Shown piece by piece: positions 8,864 through 18,112 of a DNA stretch of 64,000 nt. Every line of letters starts with the position of its first letter. Position 1 is the stretch's first letter. Source of the DNA: Neorhizobium populisoli (GTDB lineage: Bacteria > Pseudomonadota > Alphaproteobacteria > Rhizobiales > Rhizobiaceae). The translations under genes and the position numbers were made by a program. Location of the stretch: assembly GCF_019430945.1 (NCBI RefSeq), contig NZ_JAHYCB010000010.1, forward strand, positions 1 to 64,000. Direction: 5' to 3'. The notes under the pieces are model-generated. The model had not been told where the DNA came from and did no database searches. It saw only the letters and a list, made by a program, of their open reading frames with translations.

Positions 8864-9724
8864 ATGTATGCGATCACGGGAATTACCGGCAAAGTGGGCG
8901 GCGAGGCCGCAAGGGCATTGCTTACGAAAGGCGAGGGGGTTCGTGCAGTTTTGCGCGATCCGAAGAAAGGCGCGGAATGGGCCGCACTCGGCTGCGAGGT
9001 GTCTGTGGCGGACATGGAGGATGCCGCTGCTTTGACTGAGGCGTTCCGCGGGATGGCCGGCGTGTTCATTCTGCCGCCGCCGGTGTTTGACCCGCAGCCG
9101 GGGTACATTGAGGCTCGTAAGGTTGTCGATGCCGTTGTTGCGGCCCTGAAGGCTGCACAGCCTTTGAAGGTCGTGCATCTTTCGACGATCGGCGGCGATG
9201 CCACGGAAGACAATCTCCTGTCACAACAGACCCTGATGGAACAGGCGCTTGCAGGTATTGACCTGCCGGTGACAACGGTTCGGGCCGGGTGGTTCATGGA
9301 CAATGCGGCCTGGGATGTAGCCTCGGCACGAGAGGGCGTAGTCTACAGTTTCCTGCAGCCGGCGGACCGCAAGGTTACGATGGTCGCGGCACAGGATGTC
9401 GGTCGTACCGCAGCCGAACTCCTCGCCGAAAACTGGACCGGTCGCCGGCTGGTCGAGCTGGAGGGACCGGGCCGCGTTTCTCCGAACGATATTGCGGAGG
9501 CTTTTGGACAGACGCTGGGTCATGCGGTGAAGGTCGAGATCGTCGCGCGCGACACGTGGGAAGAGCTGTTCCGCTCTCAAGGCATGCAAAATCCGATGCC
9601 GCGTATCCGCATGCTTGACGGGTTCAACGAGGGCTGGATCGCATTTCGGAATGGCGGCGCGTATTCTCGCAAGGCGGTGACCGACATCCGTCAGGTCATC
9701 GCCTCGCTGGTCGCGAAGGCCTAG
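8864..9724 (+). CDS. NmrA-like NAD(P)-binding oxidoreductase
   Basis: With the ATG at 8864 (after AAAGGA) the product has 286 residues. It opens with MYAITGITGKVG, the G-x-T-G-x-x-G dinucleotide-binding loop of atypical short-chain dehydrogenases. The rest resembles the NmrA/YtfG (quinone oxidoreductase 2) group: a DMED acidic residue after strand 3, VVHLSTIGG, then VRAGWFMDN. The classical Tyr-x-x-x-Lys pair is not evident, as is usual in NmrA-like proteins, which may reduce quinones or only sense the redox state. It is flanked by two LysR genes and overlaps the end of the second by four bases. Confidence 0.85.
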   Translation: MYAITGITGKVGGEAARALLTKGEGVRAVLRDPKKGAEWAALGCEVSVADMEDAAALTEAFRGMAGVFILPPPVFDPQPGYIEARKVVDAVVAALKAAQPLKVVHLSTIGGDATEDNLLSQQTLMEQALAGIDLPVTTVRAGWFMDNAAWDVASAREGVVYSFLQPADRKVTMVAAQDVGRTAAELLAENWTGRRLVELEGPGRVSPNDIAEAFGQTLGHAVKVEIVARDTWEELFRSQGMQNPMPRIRMLDGFNEGWIAFRNGGAYSRKAVTDIRQVIASLVAKA

Positions 9725-10656
9725 CCGACCTTTCTGATCTGGTCGCGATTGTCTTCGACCTTGAGGTTCTGGACGAGCTTGGCCATCCAGTCGACGAAGA
9801 CCCGCACCTTGTTGGAGAGGTGGCGGGTCTGCGGATAGACGATGTAGAGGGGCAGGCTCTCGCAATGCCATTCCGGAAGGACTTCGACGAGCTCGCCCTT
9901 GTCCAGCGCGTCGCGCACCATGAAGCGCGGCGATTGCGCGATTCCCATGCCGGCTATTGCGGCGTTGACGTAGAGGCGAGCATCGTTGATCGAGACGACG
10001 TAACGTGGATCGATTTCGATCGTCTCTTCGCCTTTACGAAATTCCAGCGACATGACGCGGCCGGCCTTCGCATTCAGATAACCGACGGAAAAATGGTCCT
10101 TTTCCAGATCCTGCGGATGGGCCGGCGCGCCGAAATTGCGCAGGTAGAGCGGTGCGGCATAGGTCTGCATGCCGATCTCGCCGACTTTTCTGGCGATCAG
10201 CGACTGGTCGGTCGGGGTGCCGGCGCGTAGCGCGCAATCGACGTTTTCAGCGATATAATCCACCAAGCGGTCACCAACGCCGATATCCAGCTTGATTTGC
10301 GGATAGCGGTTGTGAAAGTCGCACATGTTGGGGATGACGAGCGCCTCGGCAAAAGCGGCAGCCATCTCGACGCGCAATCGGCCGGACGGCTGGGTCTGCG
10401 AGTTCGACAGGCTGCCGTCAAGTTCGTCGAGTTCCGAAATCAACTGTTGGGCCCGCTCGTAATAAAGCGCCCCGTCTGTCGTCACCATGACGCGGCGGGT
10501 GGTGCGGTTGAGGAGCGTCGTGCGCAAATGCGCCTCGAGGCTCTGCACCAGATTGGTCACCGTCGTCTTCGGCATGCTGAGCGTTGCGGCGGCCCGGGTG
10601 AAGTTCCCGGTTTCCACCACACGCACAAAAACGCGCATCGCTGAAAGCTGATCCAT
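9721..10656 (-). CDS. LysR-family transcriptional regulator
   Basis: A 311-residue LysR regulator when started at the ATG at 10656 (MDQLSAMRVFVRVVETGNF). The frame continues six codons upstream. The helix-turn-helix occupies residues 1-60 (FTRAAATLSMPKTTVTNLV), followed by LLNRTTRRVMVTTDG and a full effector domain. It is divergent from the hydrolase/RND efflux operon across a 155-bp gap, so it is the likely regulator of that operon. Its 3' end overlaps the NmrA-like gene convergently by four bases. Confidence 0.93.
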   Translation of the reverse strand: MDQLSAMRVFVRVVETGNFTRAAATLSMPKTTVTNLVQSLEAHLRTTLLNRTTRRVMVTTDGALYYERAQQLISELDELDGSLSNSQTQPSGRLRVEMAAAFAEALVIPNMCDFHNRYPQIKLDIGVGDRLVDYIAENVDCALRAGTPTDQSLIARKVGEIGMQTYAAPLYLRNFGAPAHPQDLEKDHFSVGYLNAKAGRVMSLEFRKGEETIEIDPRYVVSINDARLYVNAAIAGMGIAQSPRFMVRDALDKGELVEVLPEWHCESLPLYIVYPQTRHLSNKVRVFVDWMAKLVQNLKVEDNRDQIRKVG

Positions 10657-10811
10657 TAGCCCTCTCCACCGCACTGCAACATTGTACTGAATTTTGGAAC
10701 AGTGTTGCCGAATTCCGCAAACTTGTGTGTTTCGTCCCGAATAATAATATCAGGTTCAGAATTGACGGCAAGTACCCCGCCTTCAGTAGGGGTCGGCCAG
10801 AGGATTTTTCA

Positions 10812-11609
10812 ATGTCCGTGCAGTGGGAAAATATCGCGTTCGATAAGGCGGCCAAGCCGCCTGTTCCCATGCGCATCTATGAGGGCAAGGCCAAGAGCAA
10901 GGCTCCGCCGCTGGTTCTTTATCTGCGTGGCGGTGCTTTTCTCGACGAAGGCCGCTCCGACAACGAGCGACCGATCGGCAAGGCTTTGGCCGAAACGGGA
11001 GCTGTGGTGCTGGAGGCTGATTATTCCAGCGTTTCGCACAATATGTTCCCGAAGGCGATGGAATGCGCCTTCATGGCACTGAATTGCCTGTCGAGCCGCC
11101 GCAAGCAGTTCGGCAGCGCCAAGTCGCCGCTGTTCATCGCCGGCGATGAGGCAGGCGGCAATGTCGCGGCTGGCGTCGCATTGAAGGCGCGGGATCAGAT
11201 GCCGGGCGAATTGGCTGGACAGATCCTTCTGTCGCCGATGATCGACCCGATGATGACGAGCCAGTCCTTCCGCAAGGCGGACGAGATCGGCATGGGCGAG
11301 CGCTGGGCGCAGGGATGGAGCCATTATCTCGGTTCCCATTGCGGCTTCCAGCATCCCTATGCGGCGCCCTGCCTCTGTTCGCGACTTTCGGGTGTCGCGC
11401 CGGCTCTGGTCGTGACATCGGAAGACGATCCGCTACGCGACGAGGCAATCGGTTACGCCGAGCGGCTTGAAGCTTCGGGCGTCTTGGTCCGAAAGAAGGT
11501 TTTCCGGGCCAGCTGCGGCTGGACGGGCATTTACAAGGATGGTGACGGTGAATGGATGGCGACGCTCTGTCGCGAGTTCACCGGCTTCGTTCAGGAATTC
11601 AGTGCGTAA
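10812..11609 (+). CDS. Alpha/beta-hydrolase-fold protein lacking catalytic residues
   Basis: A 265-residue relative of the hormone-sensitive-lipase/acetyl-hydrolase family (alpha/beta hydrolase fold-3), started at the ATG at 10812. Fold landmarks are present, but active residues are altered. The oxyanion motif HGG is RGG (residues 39-41). The nucleophile motif GDSAGG is GDEAGGN with Glu113 in place of Ser. The Asp is kept in DDPLRDEA (Asp206), while the C-terminal His is absent (RASCGWTG). It is therefore probably not an esterase and may be a binding or regulatory protein. It lies 60 bp upstream of the RND adaptor gene, so it is probably the first gene of that operon. Confidence 0.82.
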   Translation: MSVQWENIAFDKAAKPPVPMRIYEGKAKSKAPPLVLYLRGGAFLDEGRSDNERPIGKALAETGAVVLEADYSSVSHNMFPKAMECAFMALNCLSSRRKQFGSAKSPLFIAGDEAGGNVAAGVALKARDQMPGELAGQILLSPMIDPMMTSQSFRKADEIGMGERWAQGWSHYLGSHCGFQHPYAAPCLCSRLSGVAPALVVTSEDDPLRDEAIGYAERLEASGVLVRKKVFRASCGWTGIYKDGDGEWMATLCREFTGFVQEFSA

Positions 11610-11669
11610 AAAGTTGCATATTTTTGAAAGAAAGCTCGGCCTCTTCCCAAGGCCGTAAGGAGAATACCG

Positions 11670-12851
11670 ATGATATCGAAGATCAGAAACTGGGCCCTGT
11701 GGGGCACCGGACTCGGTACCGCTGCGTTGATTGCAGGCGCCGCTGTCTATCTCGAACTGCCGCAGGGCGCCAATGCCGCACAGGCGCAGGCCGCCGCTCC
11801 GGCTCCGGCCGTGCCGGTGACGGTTGCCACGATCAACCCGCGCAACGTCACCACCTGGCAGGAATTTTCCGGCCGGCTCGAGGCCGTCGACCGCGTGCAG
11901 ATCCGTCCGCGCGTCGCCGGCATCATCCAGCAGGTGCATTTCCGCGAAGGCGGTCTGGTCAAGCAGGGCGACCTGCTCGTCTCGATCGATGCGGAGCCGT
12001 ATAAGGCAGCCGTTGCGCAGGCCGAAGGCCAGGTGGCTTCGGCCGAGGCCCGCGTCGAGCTTGCCAATACCGAACTCGACCGCGGCAAGAACCTCGCCGC
12101 CAAGGCAACGATCTCGCAGAGTGATCTTGCCCAGCGGCAGAGCACCCAGAGCGAGGCACTCGCCAATCTGCAGTCCGCCAAGGCGGCGCTGAAGGTGGCG
12201 CAGCTCAACCTCGATTATACGGAAATCCGCGCACCGATCGCCGGCCGCGTCGGCAGGCTGGAAATCACCGTCGGCAACCTCGTAGCCGCAGGTTCTGCGT
12301 CCGCCGCGCTGGTGACGCTGGTGTCCAGCGATCCGATCTATGCAAGCTTCGATGCCGGTGAAGAACTGGTCGCCAAGATCCTTGCAGACCTTCCTGTCGA
12401 AAACGGCGTGCCGGCGATCGACAAGGTTCCGGTCGAAGTCAGCACGCTTGCGAACCAGACACCGGTTCGCGGCAAGCTGCAGCTGATCGACAACGAGGTG
12501 AATGCCGCAAGCGGTACGATCCGCGTTCGCGCCGTGTTCGACAATCCGGGCTCCAAGCTGATCCCCGGCCAGTTCGTGCGGGTCCGCATGGGCCAGCCCA
12601 AGGCTGAAGATCACCTGATGGTCAGCGAAAAGGCTGTCGGCACCGACCAGGACAAGAAGTTCGTCTTCGTGGTCGATGGCGAGAACAAGGTCGGATACCG
12701 GCAGGTGGAGCTGGGTTCCGCCGTCGACGGTCTGCGGATTGTCGAAAAGGGCTTGAACCCGGGCGACCGTATCGTCGTCAACGGCCTGCAGCGTATTCGT
12801 CCCGGCGCGGTGGTGGCGCCGCAGGACGAAGCTAAGGTCGCCAACAACTAA
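11670..12851 (+). CDS. RND efflux periplasmic adaptor subunit (AcrA/MexE type)
   Basis: A 393-residue membrane-fusion protein. An N-terminal membrane anchor or signal segment covers residues 10-30, with no lipobox Cys. The paired lipoyl half-motifs are recognisable (VQIRPRVAGIIQQVHFREGG and YTEIRAPIAGRVGRLEI). They are separated by an alpha-hairpin, and the beta-barrel and membrane-proximal domains follow. It links the inner-membrane RND pump to an outer-membrane channel, which is not encoded here. The RND pump gene follows after 125 bp. Confidence 0.94.
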   Translation: MISKIRNWALWGTGLGTAALIAGAAVYLELPQGANAAQAQAAAPAPAVPVTVATINPRNVTTWQEFSGRLEAVDRVQIRPRVAGIIQQVHFREGGLVKQGDLLVSIDAEPYKAAVAQAEGQVASAEARVELANTELDRGKNLAAKATISQSDLAQRQSTQSEALANLQSAKAALKVAQLNLDYTEIRAPIAGRVGRLEITVGNLVAAGSASAALVTLVSSDPIYASFDAGEELVAKILADLPVENGVPAIDKVPVEVSTLANQTPVRGKLQLIDNEVNAASGTIRVRAVFDNPGSKLIPGQFVRVRMGQPKAEDHLMVSEKAVGTDQDKKFVFVVDGENKVGYRQVELGSAVDGLRIVEKGLNPGDRIVVNGLQRIRPGAVVAPQDEAKVANN

Positions 12852-12855
12852 GGTC

Positions 12856-12876
12856 CTGACCGGCTCGACCGGTCAG
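12856..12876 (+). other. Hairpin between adaptor and pump genes
   Basis: CTGACCGG-CTCGA-CCGGTCAG is a perfect 8-bp stem with a 5-base loop, four bases after the adaptor stop codon. There is no T-run. Between two genes of one operon it may stabilise the upstream mRNA or lower expression of the pump. Confidence 0.4.
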
Positions 12877-12976
12877 ACCTGACCCCAACAGATCATTCGC
12901 CTTATCGCCTGCGGCTCGTCAGCCGCGGGACGGGGGCTTTCCGCTTGCTGTTTACCTCTGGAGAGAGGGTTCCGTC

Positions 12977-15900
12977 ATGAATATTTCCCGCTTCTTTATC
13001 GACAGGCCGGTCTTCGCGGCCGTTCTGTCGATCCTCATCGTGGTCGCCGGCCTGATCGGCGTGCGGTCACTGCCGATTTCCGAATATCCGAACGTTGTTC
13101 CGCCTTCGATCGTCGTGCGCGCCGTTTATCCGGGCGCCAACCCGACGGTCATTGCCGAAACGGTGGCGACGCCGCTCGAAGAGCAGATCAACGGCGTCGA
13201 GGACATGCTCTACATGTCCAGCCAGGCGACGTCCGATGGCGTGTTGAACGTCACCGTGACGTTCAAGCTCGGCACCGATCCGGACAAGGCGCAGCAGCTG
13301 GTGCAGAACCGCGTTTCGCAGGCCGAACCGCGGCTGCCGGCGGAAGTGCGCTCTCTGGGTCTGACGACCGTCAAGAGCTCACCCGACTTCATCATGGTGG
13401 TCAACCTCGTCTCCGACGTCGACCGCTACGACATCACTTATCTGCGCAACTATGCGACGCTGAACGTCAAGGACCGGCTGAACCGCATCCAGGGCGTCGG
13501 CCAGGTTCAGGTCTTCGGCGCCGGTGACTATTCGATGCGCGTCTGGATCGATCCGCAGAAGGCTGCCGAACACGGGCTTGCCGCAAGCGACGTTTCGAAC
13601 GCCATCCGTAGCCAGAACGTCCAGGCCGCAGCCGGCATTATCGGCGCTTCGCCGAGCCAGCCGGGCGTCGACCTGCAGCTCAACGTCAACGCCCAGGGCC
13701 GCCTGCGTACCCCGGAAGAATTCGGCAACATCATCGTCAAGAGCGGTGAGAATGGCGAAATCACCCGTCTGCGCGATGTCGCCCGTATCGAACTCGGCGC
13801 TGCCGATTATACGCTGCGCTCGCTGCTCGACGGTCGTCCAGCGGTTGCCGTCGCCGTGCTCCAGGCTCCCGGTTCGAACGCGATCGAGATCGCCGACAAT
13901 GTCAAGGCGACGATGGACCAGCTCCAGATCGCCATGCCGCAGGGCGTGAAATACGAGATCGTCTACGACACGACCAAGTTCGTCCGTGCCTCGATCGAGA
14001 AGGTCATCGACACGCTGCTCGAAGCCATTGCGCTCGTCGTGCTCGTCGTCATCCTCTTCCTGCAGACCTGGCGGGCCTCGATCATTCCGCTGATCGCCGT
14101 TCCCGTATCGATCATCGGTACGTTCGCGGTCATGTATGCCTTCGGCTTCTCGATCAACGCGCTGACGCTGTTCGGCCTCGTGCTGGCGATCGGTATCGTG
14201 GTCGACGACGCGATCGTCGTCGTTGAAAACGTCGAGCGCAATATCGAGAACGGTCTCAGTCCGCGCGATGCGACCTACAAGGCCATGAAGGAAGTGTCCG
14301 GCCCGATCATCGCGATCGCGCTGGTGCTGGTCGCGGTGTTCGTGCCGCTTGCCTTCATCAGCGGCCTGTCCGGCCAGTTCTACCGGCAGTTCGCTCTGAC
14401 CATCGCCATCTCGACGGTTATCTCGGCGGTCAACTCCCTGACGCTGTCGCCGGCGCTTGCCGCACTGTTGCTCAAGGACCATCATGCCAAGAAGGATTGG
14501 CTGACCCGGTTCATGGATGCGATCTTCGGCTGGTTCTTCCGTGGCTTCAACCGCGCCTTCGGGGCGGCGTCCAACGGCTACGGCCGCACGGTCGGCGGGC
14601 TCCTGTCGCGCAAGAGCCTGGTGATGATCATCTACATCGCTCTCGTCGGCGCCACCTACAGCATGTTCCATGCGGTGCCGAGCGGCTTCGTGCCGGCGCA
14701 GGACAAGCAGTACCTGATCGGTTTCGCCCAGTTGCCTGACGGCGCGACGCTGGACCGTACCGAAAGCGTGATCAAGCGGATGAGCGAGATCGCCCTGGAA
14801 CAGCCTGGCGTCGAACACGCCATCGCTTTCCCGGGCTTGTCGATCAACGGCTTCACGATCGGTTCGAACTCCGGCATCGTCTTTGCCGTGCTGGACGACT
14901 TCGACAAGCGCACCACGCCGGAACTGTCCGGCGGTGCCATCGCGATGCAGCTGAACCAGAAGTTCGCCGGCATCCAGGACGCCTATATCGCCATGTTCCC
15001 GCCGCCGCCGGTCAACGGTCTCGGCACGACGGGCGGTTTCAAACTGCAGATCGAAGACCGCGCAGGTCTCGGCAACCAGGCACTCGACGAAGCGGCCAAG
15101 GCGGTGATCGCCAAGGCCTACCAGACGCCTGAACTTGCCGGCATCTTCTCGAGCTTCCAGATCAACGTGCCGCAGCTTTATGCCGACCTCGACCGCGCCA
15201 AGGCCGAACAGCTCGGTGTCTCGGTGACGGACGTGTTCGAAACGCTGCAGATCTATCTCGGCTCGCTCTATGTGAACGACTTCAACGCTTTCGGCCGCAC
15301 CTACAGCGTCCGGGTGCAGGCGGATGCCAAGTTCCGGGCAAAACCGGAGGATATCGGCCAGCTGAAGGTCCGTTCGCAGTCCGGCCAGATGATCCCGCTC
15401 TCGGCTCTCCTGAAGGTGGACGCCCAGACCGGTCCGGAACGCACGACGCGGTATAACGGCTTCCTCGCCGCCGATGTCAACGGCGCTCCGGCTCCGGGCT
15501 TCTCGTCCGGCCAGGCGGAGGCTGCGATCACCAAGATCCTCGACGAAACGCTGCCGACCGGCATAGAGTTCGAGTGGACGGACCTGACCTACCAGCAGAT
15601 CCTCGCCGGCAATTCAAGCGTCGTTGTCTTCCCGCTCGCCCTGTTGCTTGTCTACCTGGTTCTGGCTGCGCAGTATGAAAGCCTTGTCCTGCCGCTGGCG
15701 ATCATCATGATCGTGCCGATGGGCGTGCTGGCTGCGCTGACCGGGGTCTGGCTGACGGGAGGCGATAACAACATCTTCACCCAGATCGGGTTGGTGGTGT
15801 TGGTGGGCCTCTCGGCGAAGAACGCGATCCTGATCGTGGAATTCGCCCGAGAACTGGAGTTCGAAGGCAGAACGCCCTTCCAGGCGGCGGTGGAGTCGAG

Positions 15901-16162
15901 CCGGCTGCGCCTGCGTCCGATCCTGATGACTTCCATGGCTTTCATCATGGGTGTCGTGCCGCTGGTGCTTTCGACCGGCGCCGGCGCGGAAATGCGGACC
16001 GCCATGGGTATCGCAGTGTTCTCCGGGATGATCGGCGTAACATTCTTCGGCATCTTCATGACACCGGTCTTCTACATGCTGGCCCGTTTGCTTACCGGCG
16101 GCCGTCCTCTGCGGCAGCACGGTGAGGAGGCCGCCGCTCCGGCTCTCTCTCCAGCGGAGTAA
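12977..16162 (+). CDS. RND multidrug efflux pump, inner-membrane subunit (HAE1 family)
   Basis: A 1061-residue RND transporter of the AcrB/MexB/MexF type, full length. It begins with the hallmark NISRFFIDRPVFAAVLSI and has two large periplasmic loops and about twelve membrane helices. Helix 4 carries the proton-relay pair in GIVVDDAIVVVENVERN (two adjacent Asp). The second half has GLSAKNAILIVEFA with the matching Lys. The ATG at 12977 follows GGAGAGAGGG. It exports hydrophobic compounds driven by the proton gradient, together with the adaptor just upstream. Confidence 0.96.
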   Translation: MNISRFFIDRPVFAAVLSILIVVAGLIGVRSLPISEYPNVVPPSIVVRAVYPGANPTVIAETVATPLEEQINGVEDMLYMSSQATSDGVLNVTVTFKLGTDPDKAQQLVQNRVSQAEPRLPAEVRSLGLTTVKSSPDFIMVVNLVSDVDRYDITYLRNYATLNVKDRLNRIQGVGQVQVFGAGDYSMRVWIDPQKAAEHGLAASDVSNAIRSQNVQAAAGIIGASPSQPGVDLQLNVNAQGRLRTPEEFGNIIVKSGENGEITRLRDVARIELGAADYTLRSLLDGRPAVAVAVLQAPGSNAIEIADNVKATMDQLQIAMPQGVKYEIVYDTTKFVRASIEKVIDTLLEAIALVVLVVILFLQTWRASIIPLIAVPVSIIGTFAVMYAFGFSINALTLFGLVLAIGIVVDDAIVVVENVERNIENGLSPRDATYKAMKEVSGPIIAIALVLVAVFVPLAFISGLSGQFYRQFALTIAISTVISAVNSLTLSPALAALLLKDHHAKKDWLTRFMDAIFGWFFRGFNRAFGAASNGYGRTVGGLLSRKSLVMIIYIALVGATYSMFHAVPSGFVPAQDKQYLIGFAQLPDGATLDRTESVIKRMSEIALEQPGVEHAIAFPGLSINGFTIGSNSGIVFAVLDDFDKRTTPELSGGAIAMQLNQKFAGIQDAYIAMFPPPPVNGLGTTGGFKLQIEDRAGLGNQALDEAAKAVIAKAYQTPELAGIFSSFQINVPQLYADLDRAKAEQLGVSVTDVFETLQIYLGSLYVNDFNAFGRTYSVRVQADAKFRAKPEDIGQLKVRSQSGQMIPLSALLKVDAQTGPERTTRYNGFLAADVNGAPAPGFSSGQAEAAITKILDETLPTGIEFEWTDLTYQQILAGNSSVVVFPLALLLVYLVLAAQYESLVLPLAIIMIVPMGVLAALTGVWLTGGDNNIFTQIGLVVLVGLSAKNAILIVEFARELEFEGRTPFQAAVESSRLRLRPILMTSMAFIMGVVPLVLSTGAGAEMRTAMGIAVFSGMIGVTFFGIFMTPVFYMLARLLTGGRPLRQHGEEAAAPALSPAE

Positions 16163-16174
16163 GCTGGCCTCCAG

Positions 16175-16210
16175 GCCGCGCGGGTTCTTTCCACCGGGAA
16201 CCCGCGCGGC
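16175..16210 (+). terminator. Strong hairpin after the RND operon
   Basis: A perfect 13-bp stem (GCCGCGCGGGTTC pairing with GAACCCGCGCGGC) with a 10-base loop starts 13 bases after the pump stop codon. It is followed by AATTCCTTAT rather than a clean T-run. Position and stability make it the likely end of the efflux transcript. Confidence 0.65.
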
Positions 16211-16280
16211 AATTCCTTATCTCTTCAATTTAGGCCATCCGGGTGGCGAACCCGCCCTCCTACTCGCCCCTGGAAATCGC

Positions 16281-17051
16281 CTAGAGCGCACCGCCGTCGA
16301 TGACGACCGTCTGGGCCGTCATGGCGGCGGAAGCGTTTGAAGCGAGGAAAAGGCAGGGACCGATCAGGTCCTCCGCCACAAGCACCCGCTTCAGGGACTG
16401 CCGGGCAACCATGGCGGCGATGCTGTCGTCGTTCAGCCACAGCGCCTTCTGTCGTTCGGTGACGATCATGCCGGGCAAGATGGCATTGACGCGGATATTC
16501 TCCCTGCCGAGCTTGCCTGCGAGGCTTTTCGTCAGGCCGATAATGCCGGCCTTGGCGGCGGCATAGGATGGCAGGCCGCCCATGTTGAGCAAGAAGGCGA
16601 TCGACGAGAAATTGACGATCGCGCCGCCGCCCGCCTTGCGCATATGAGGGATAGCGGCCTGCGCGACGAAGAACATCTGCTTCAGGTTTACCGCCTGGCT
16701 ATTGTCCCAATATTCCTCTGTCACCGCTTCGAGTTCATGCCGATCGTCCCAGCCGGCATTGTTGACGAGGACGGAAAGCGAGCCGAGCTTTTCGGCGGCG
16801 TCGTTCCCTGCCGCCTGCGTCTCGGCGACATTGCGCAGATCGGCCTTGATATACAGAACCGGATGAGGGGTTGTTGCGGTCAGGCGTTCGGCGAGTTTGC
16901 GGCTCGGCTCTTCTGCGATATCGAGAAATGCCACTTTGGCACCCTGTGCGGCAAAACCTTCGACGAGGGCCGCACCGATGCCGGAGCCTCCCCCGGTGAT
17001 CAGCACGCCCCTGTCGGCGAGGTCCGCATGGCGGACGGATAATTCGGCCAA
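16281..17051 (-). CDS. SDR family oxidoreductase
   Basis: A 256-residue classical short-chain dehydrogenase/reductase. The TGGGSGIG cofactor loop is at residues 19-26, an acidic residue (LDIAEE) at the end of strand 2 suggests NAD preference, and NNAG follows strand 4. The catalytic Ser (FSSIAF) and the YAAAK pair lie near residue 165. The ending MTAQTVVIDGGAL is typical of the group. The substrate cannot be read; relatives oxidise sugars, sugar acids or 3-oxoacyl groups. It stands alone, convergent with the RND operon. Confidence 0.9.
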   Translation of the reverse strand: MAELSVRHADLADRGVLITGGGSGIGAALVEGFAAQGAKVAFLDIAEEPSRKLAERLTATTPHPVLYIKADLRNVAETQAAGNDAAEKLGSLSVLVNNAGWDDRHELEAVTEEYWDNSQAVNLKQMFFVAQAAIPHMRKAGGGAIVNFSSIAFLLNMGGLPSYAAAKAGIIGLTKSLAGKLGRENIRVNAILPGMIVTERQKALWLNDDSIAAMVARQSLKRVLVAEDLIGPCLFLASNASAAMTAQTVVIDGGAL

Positions 17052-17167
17052 AACTTCCTCCCTGGTTGGCTTGGTGAGCCAGTTCTATCCCGCCTTTGAC
17101 GCAAGACAAGTGAAGATGACAGGCAGGTTTGCCCAAGTCTTGCCACTCGGGGTTGACAAGGTCGGGA

Positions 17168-17314
17168 ATGACCATAACGACAGGCATAACCGTCGGCGTC
17201 GGTCTTGGAACCGCGCTTGGAATCGCTTTCTTCGACAACATCGGCATAGGTGTTGCGTTTGGAATTGCGATTGGCGCGGCAGTTTCGCACTTCATCCGCT
17301 CGCGACAGAATTAG
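17168..17314 (+). CDS. Small glycine-rich membrane protein
   Basis: A 48-residue frame starting at the ATG at 17168. Two hydrophobic stretches rich in Gly (GITVGVGLGTALGIAF and GIGVAFGIAIGAAV) are spaced like glycine-zipper helices, and it ends with a basic tail HFIRSRQN. The regular Gly/Ala pattern argues for a real small membrane protein rather than noise. I do not recognise a named family and propose no function. It lies between the divergent SDR gene and the HAD gene. Confidence 0.5.
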   Translation: MTITTGITVGVGLGTALGIAFFDNIGIGVAFGIAIGAAVSHFIRSRQN

Positions 17315-17425
17315 CGCGCGTCATCCCATGTTTTCCCGAATTGCCTTGCAGCGCGGTACCGGTTAGTCGAAGGCGGCTGTTTAGCCAACTCCCCGACTCG
17401 GAGCCTGACGATAAAGGAATTTCCC

Positions 17426-18109
17426 GTGCCTGTTCCTGCCGCTGCCGAAATCATCCTGCCTGAAAAGACCTATGCCGGTTTCCTGTTCGACATGGACGGC
17501 ACGATCCTCAATTCGATCGCCTCGGCGGAACGGGTCTGGGGCCGCTGGGCCGAGACTCAAGGGCTCGATGTCGAAAAATTCCTGCCTTTCATGCATGGCA
17601 AGCGCGGCATCGATACGATCACCTCGCTGAACCTGCCGGGCGTCGATCCGAAGATCGAGGCGGAGAAGATCTTGCGCGGCGAGATCGAGGATCTCGAAGG
17701 GGTCGTGCCGATCCCGGGCGCGGTCGAGTTTCTCTCGGCGCTGCCGCCGGAGCGCTGGGCGATCGTCACTTCTTCGCCGATCGAGCTTGCCAAGGTCAGG
17801 CTTGCGGCCGCCGGCATTCCGCTGCCGCGCTTCATGGTGACGGCAGAGGACGTCACTGTCGGCAAGCCCAATCCGCAGGGCTATATCCTGGGCTCGGAAA
17901 GGCTCGGTGTCAGCCCGCATGAGGTGCTGGTGTTCGAAGACGTGCTGGCCGGCATTCAGGCCGGCGAGAATGCGGGTGCCGATGTGATGGTCATCACCAC
18001 CACCCATTCGCATCCGATCGAAACCGGGCATTCGAAAATACCCGGCTATCTTGATGTGATGCCGCATATCGATGAGGACGGACGGCTTTCCGTCCGCCTC
18101 AAGGGGTAA
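17426..18109 (+). CDS. HAD-family phosphatase (sugar-phosphatase-like)
   Basis: A 227-residue haloacid-dehalogenase superfamily protein with all four motifs. Motif I is FDMDGTILNS, with the nucleophile Asp22 and general acid Asp24. Motif II lies in VTSSPIELA, the motif III Lys is in VGKPNPQGY, and the motif IV acid is in VFEDVLAGIQAGENAG. A four-helix cap follows motif I, as in the beta-phosphoglucomutase/glycerol-3-phosphatase group. It probably dephosphorylates a small phosphorylated metabolite in the cytoplasm; which one is not determined. Confidence 0.88.
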   Translation: MPVPAAAEIILPEKTYAGFLFDMDGTILNSIASAERVWGRWAETQGLDVEKFLPFMHGKRGIDTITSLNLPGVDPKIEAEKILRGEIEDLEGVVPIPGAVEFLSALPPERWAIVTSSPIELAKVRLAAAGIPLPRFMVTAEDVTVGKPNPQGYILGSERLGVSPHEVLVFEDVLAGIQAGENAGADVMVITTTHSHPIETGHSKIPGYLDVMPHIDEDGRLSVRLKG

Positions 18110-18112
18110 GGC

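Noticed and set aside
11433..12614. 393-codon minus-strand open frame
   Set aside because: Antisense to the RND adaptor, which has lipoyl motifs; the shadow product is His/Asp/Arg-rich.
13379..14818. 479-codon minus-strand open frame
   Set aside because: Antisense to the RND pump; highly charged shadow frame.
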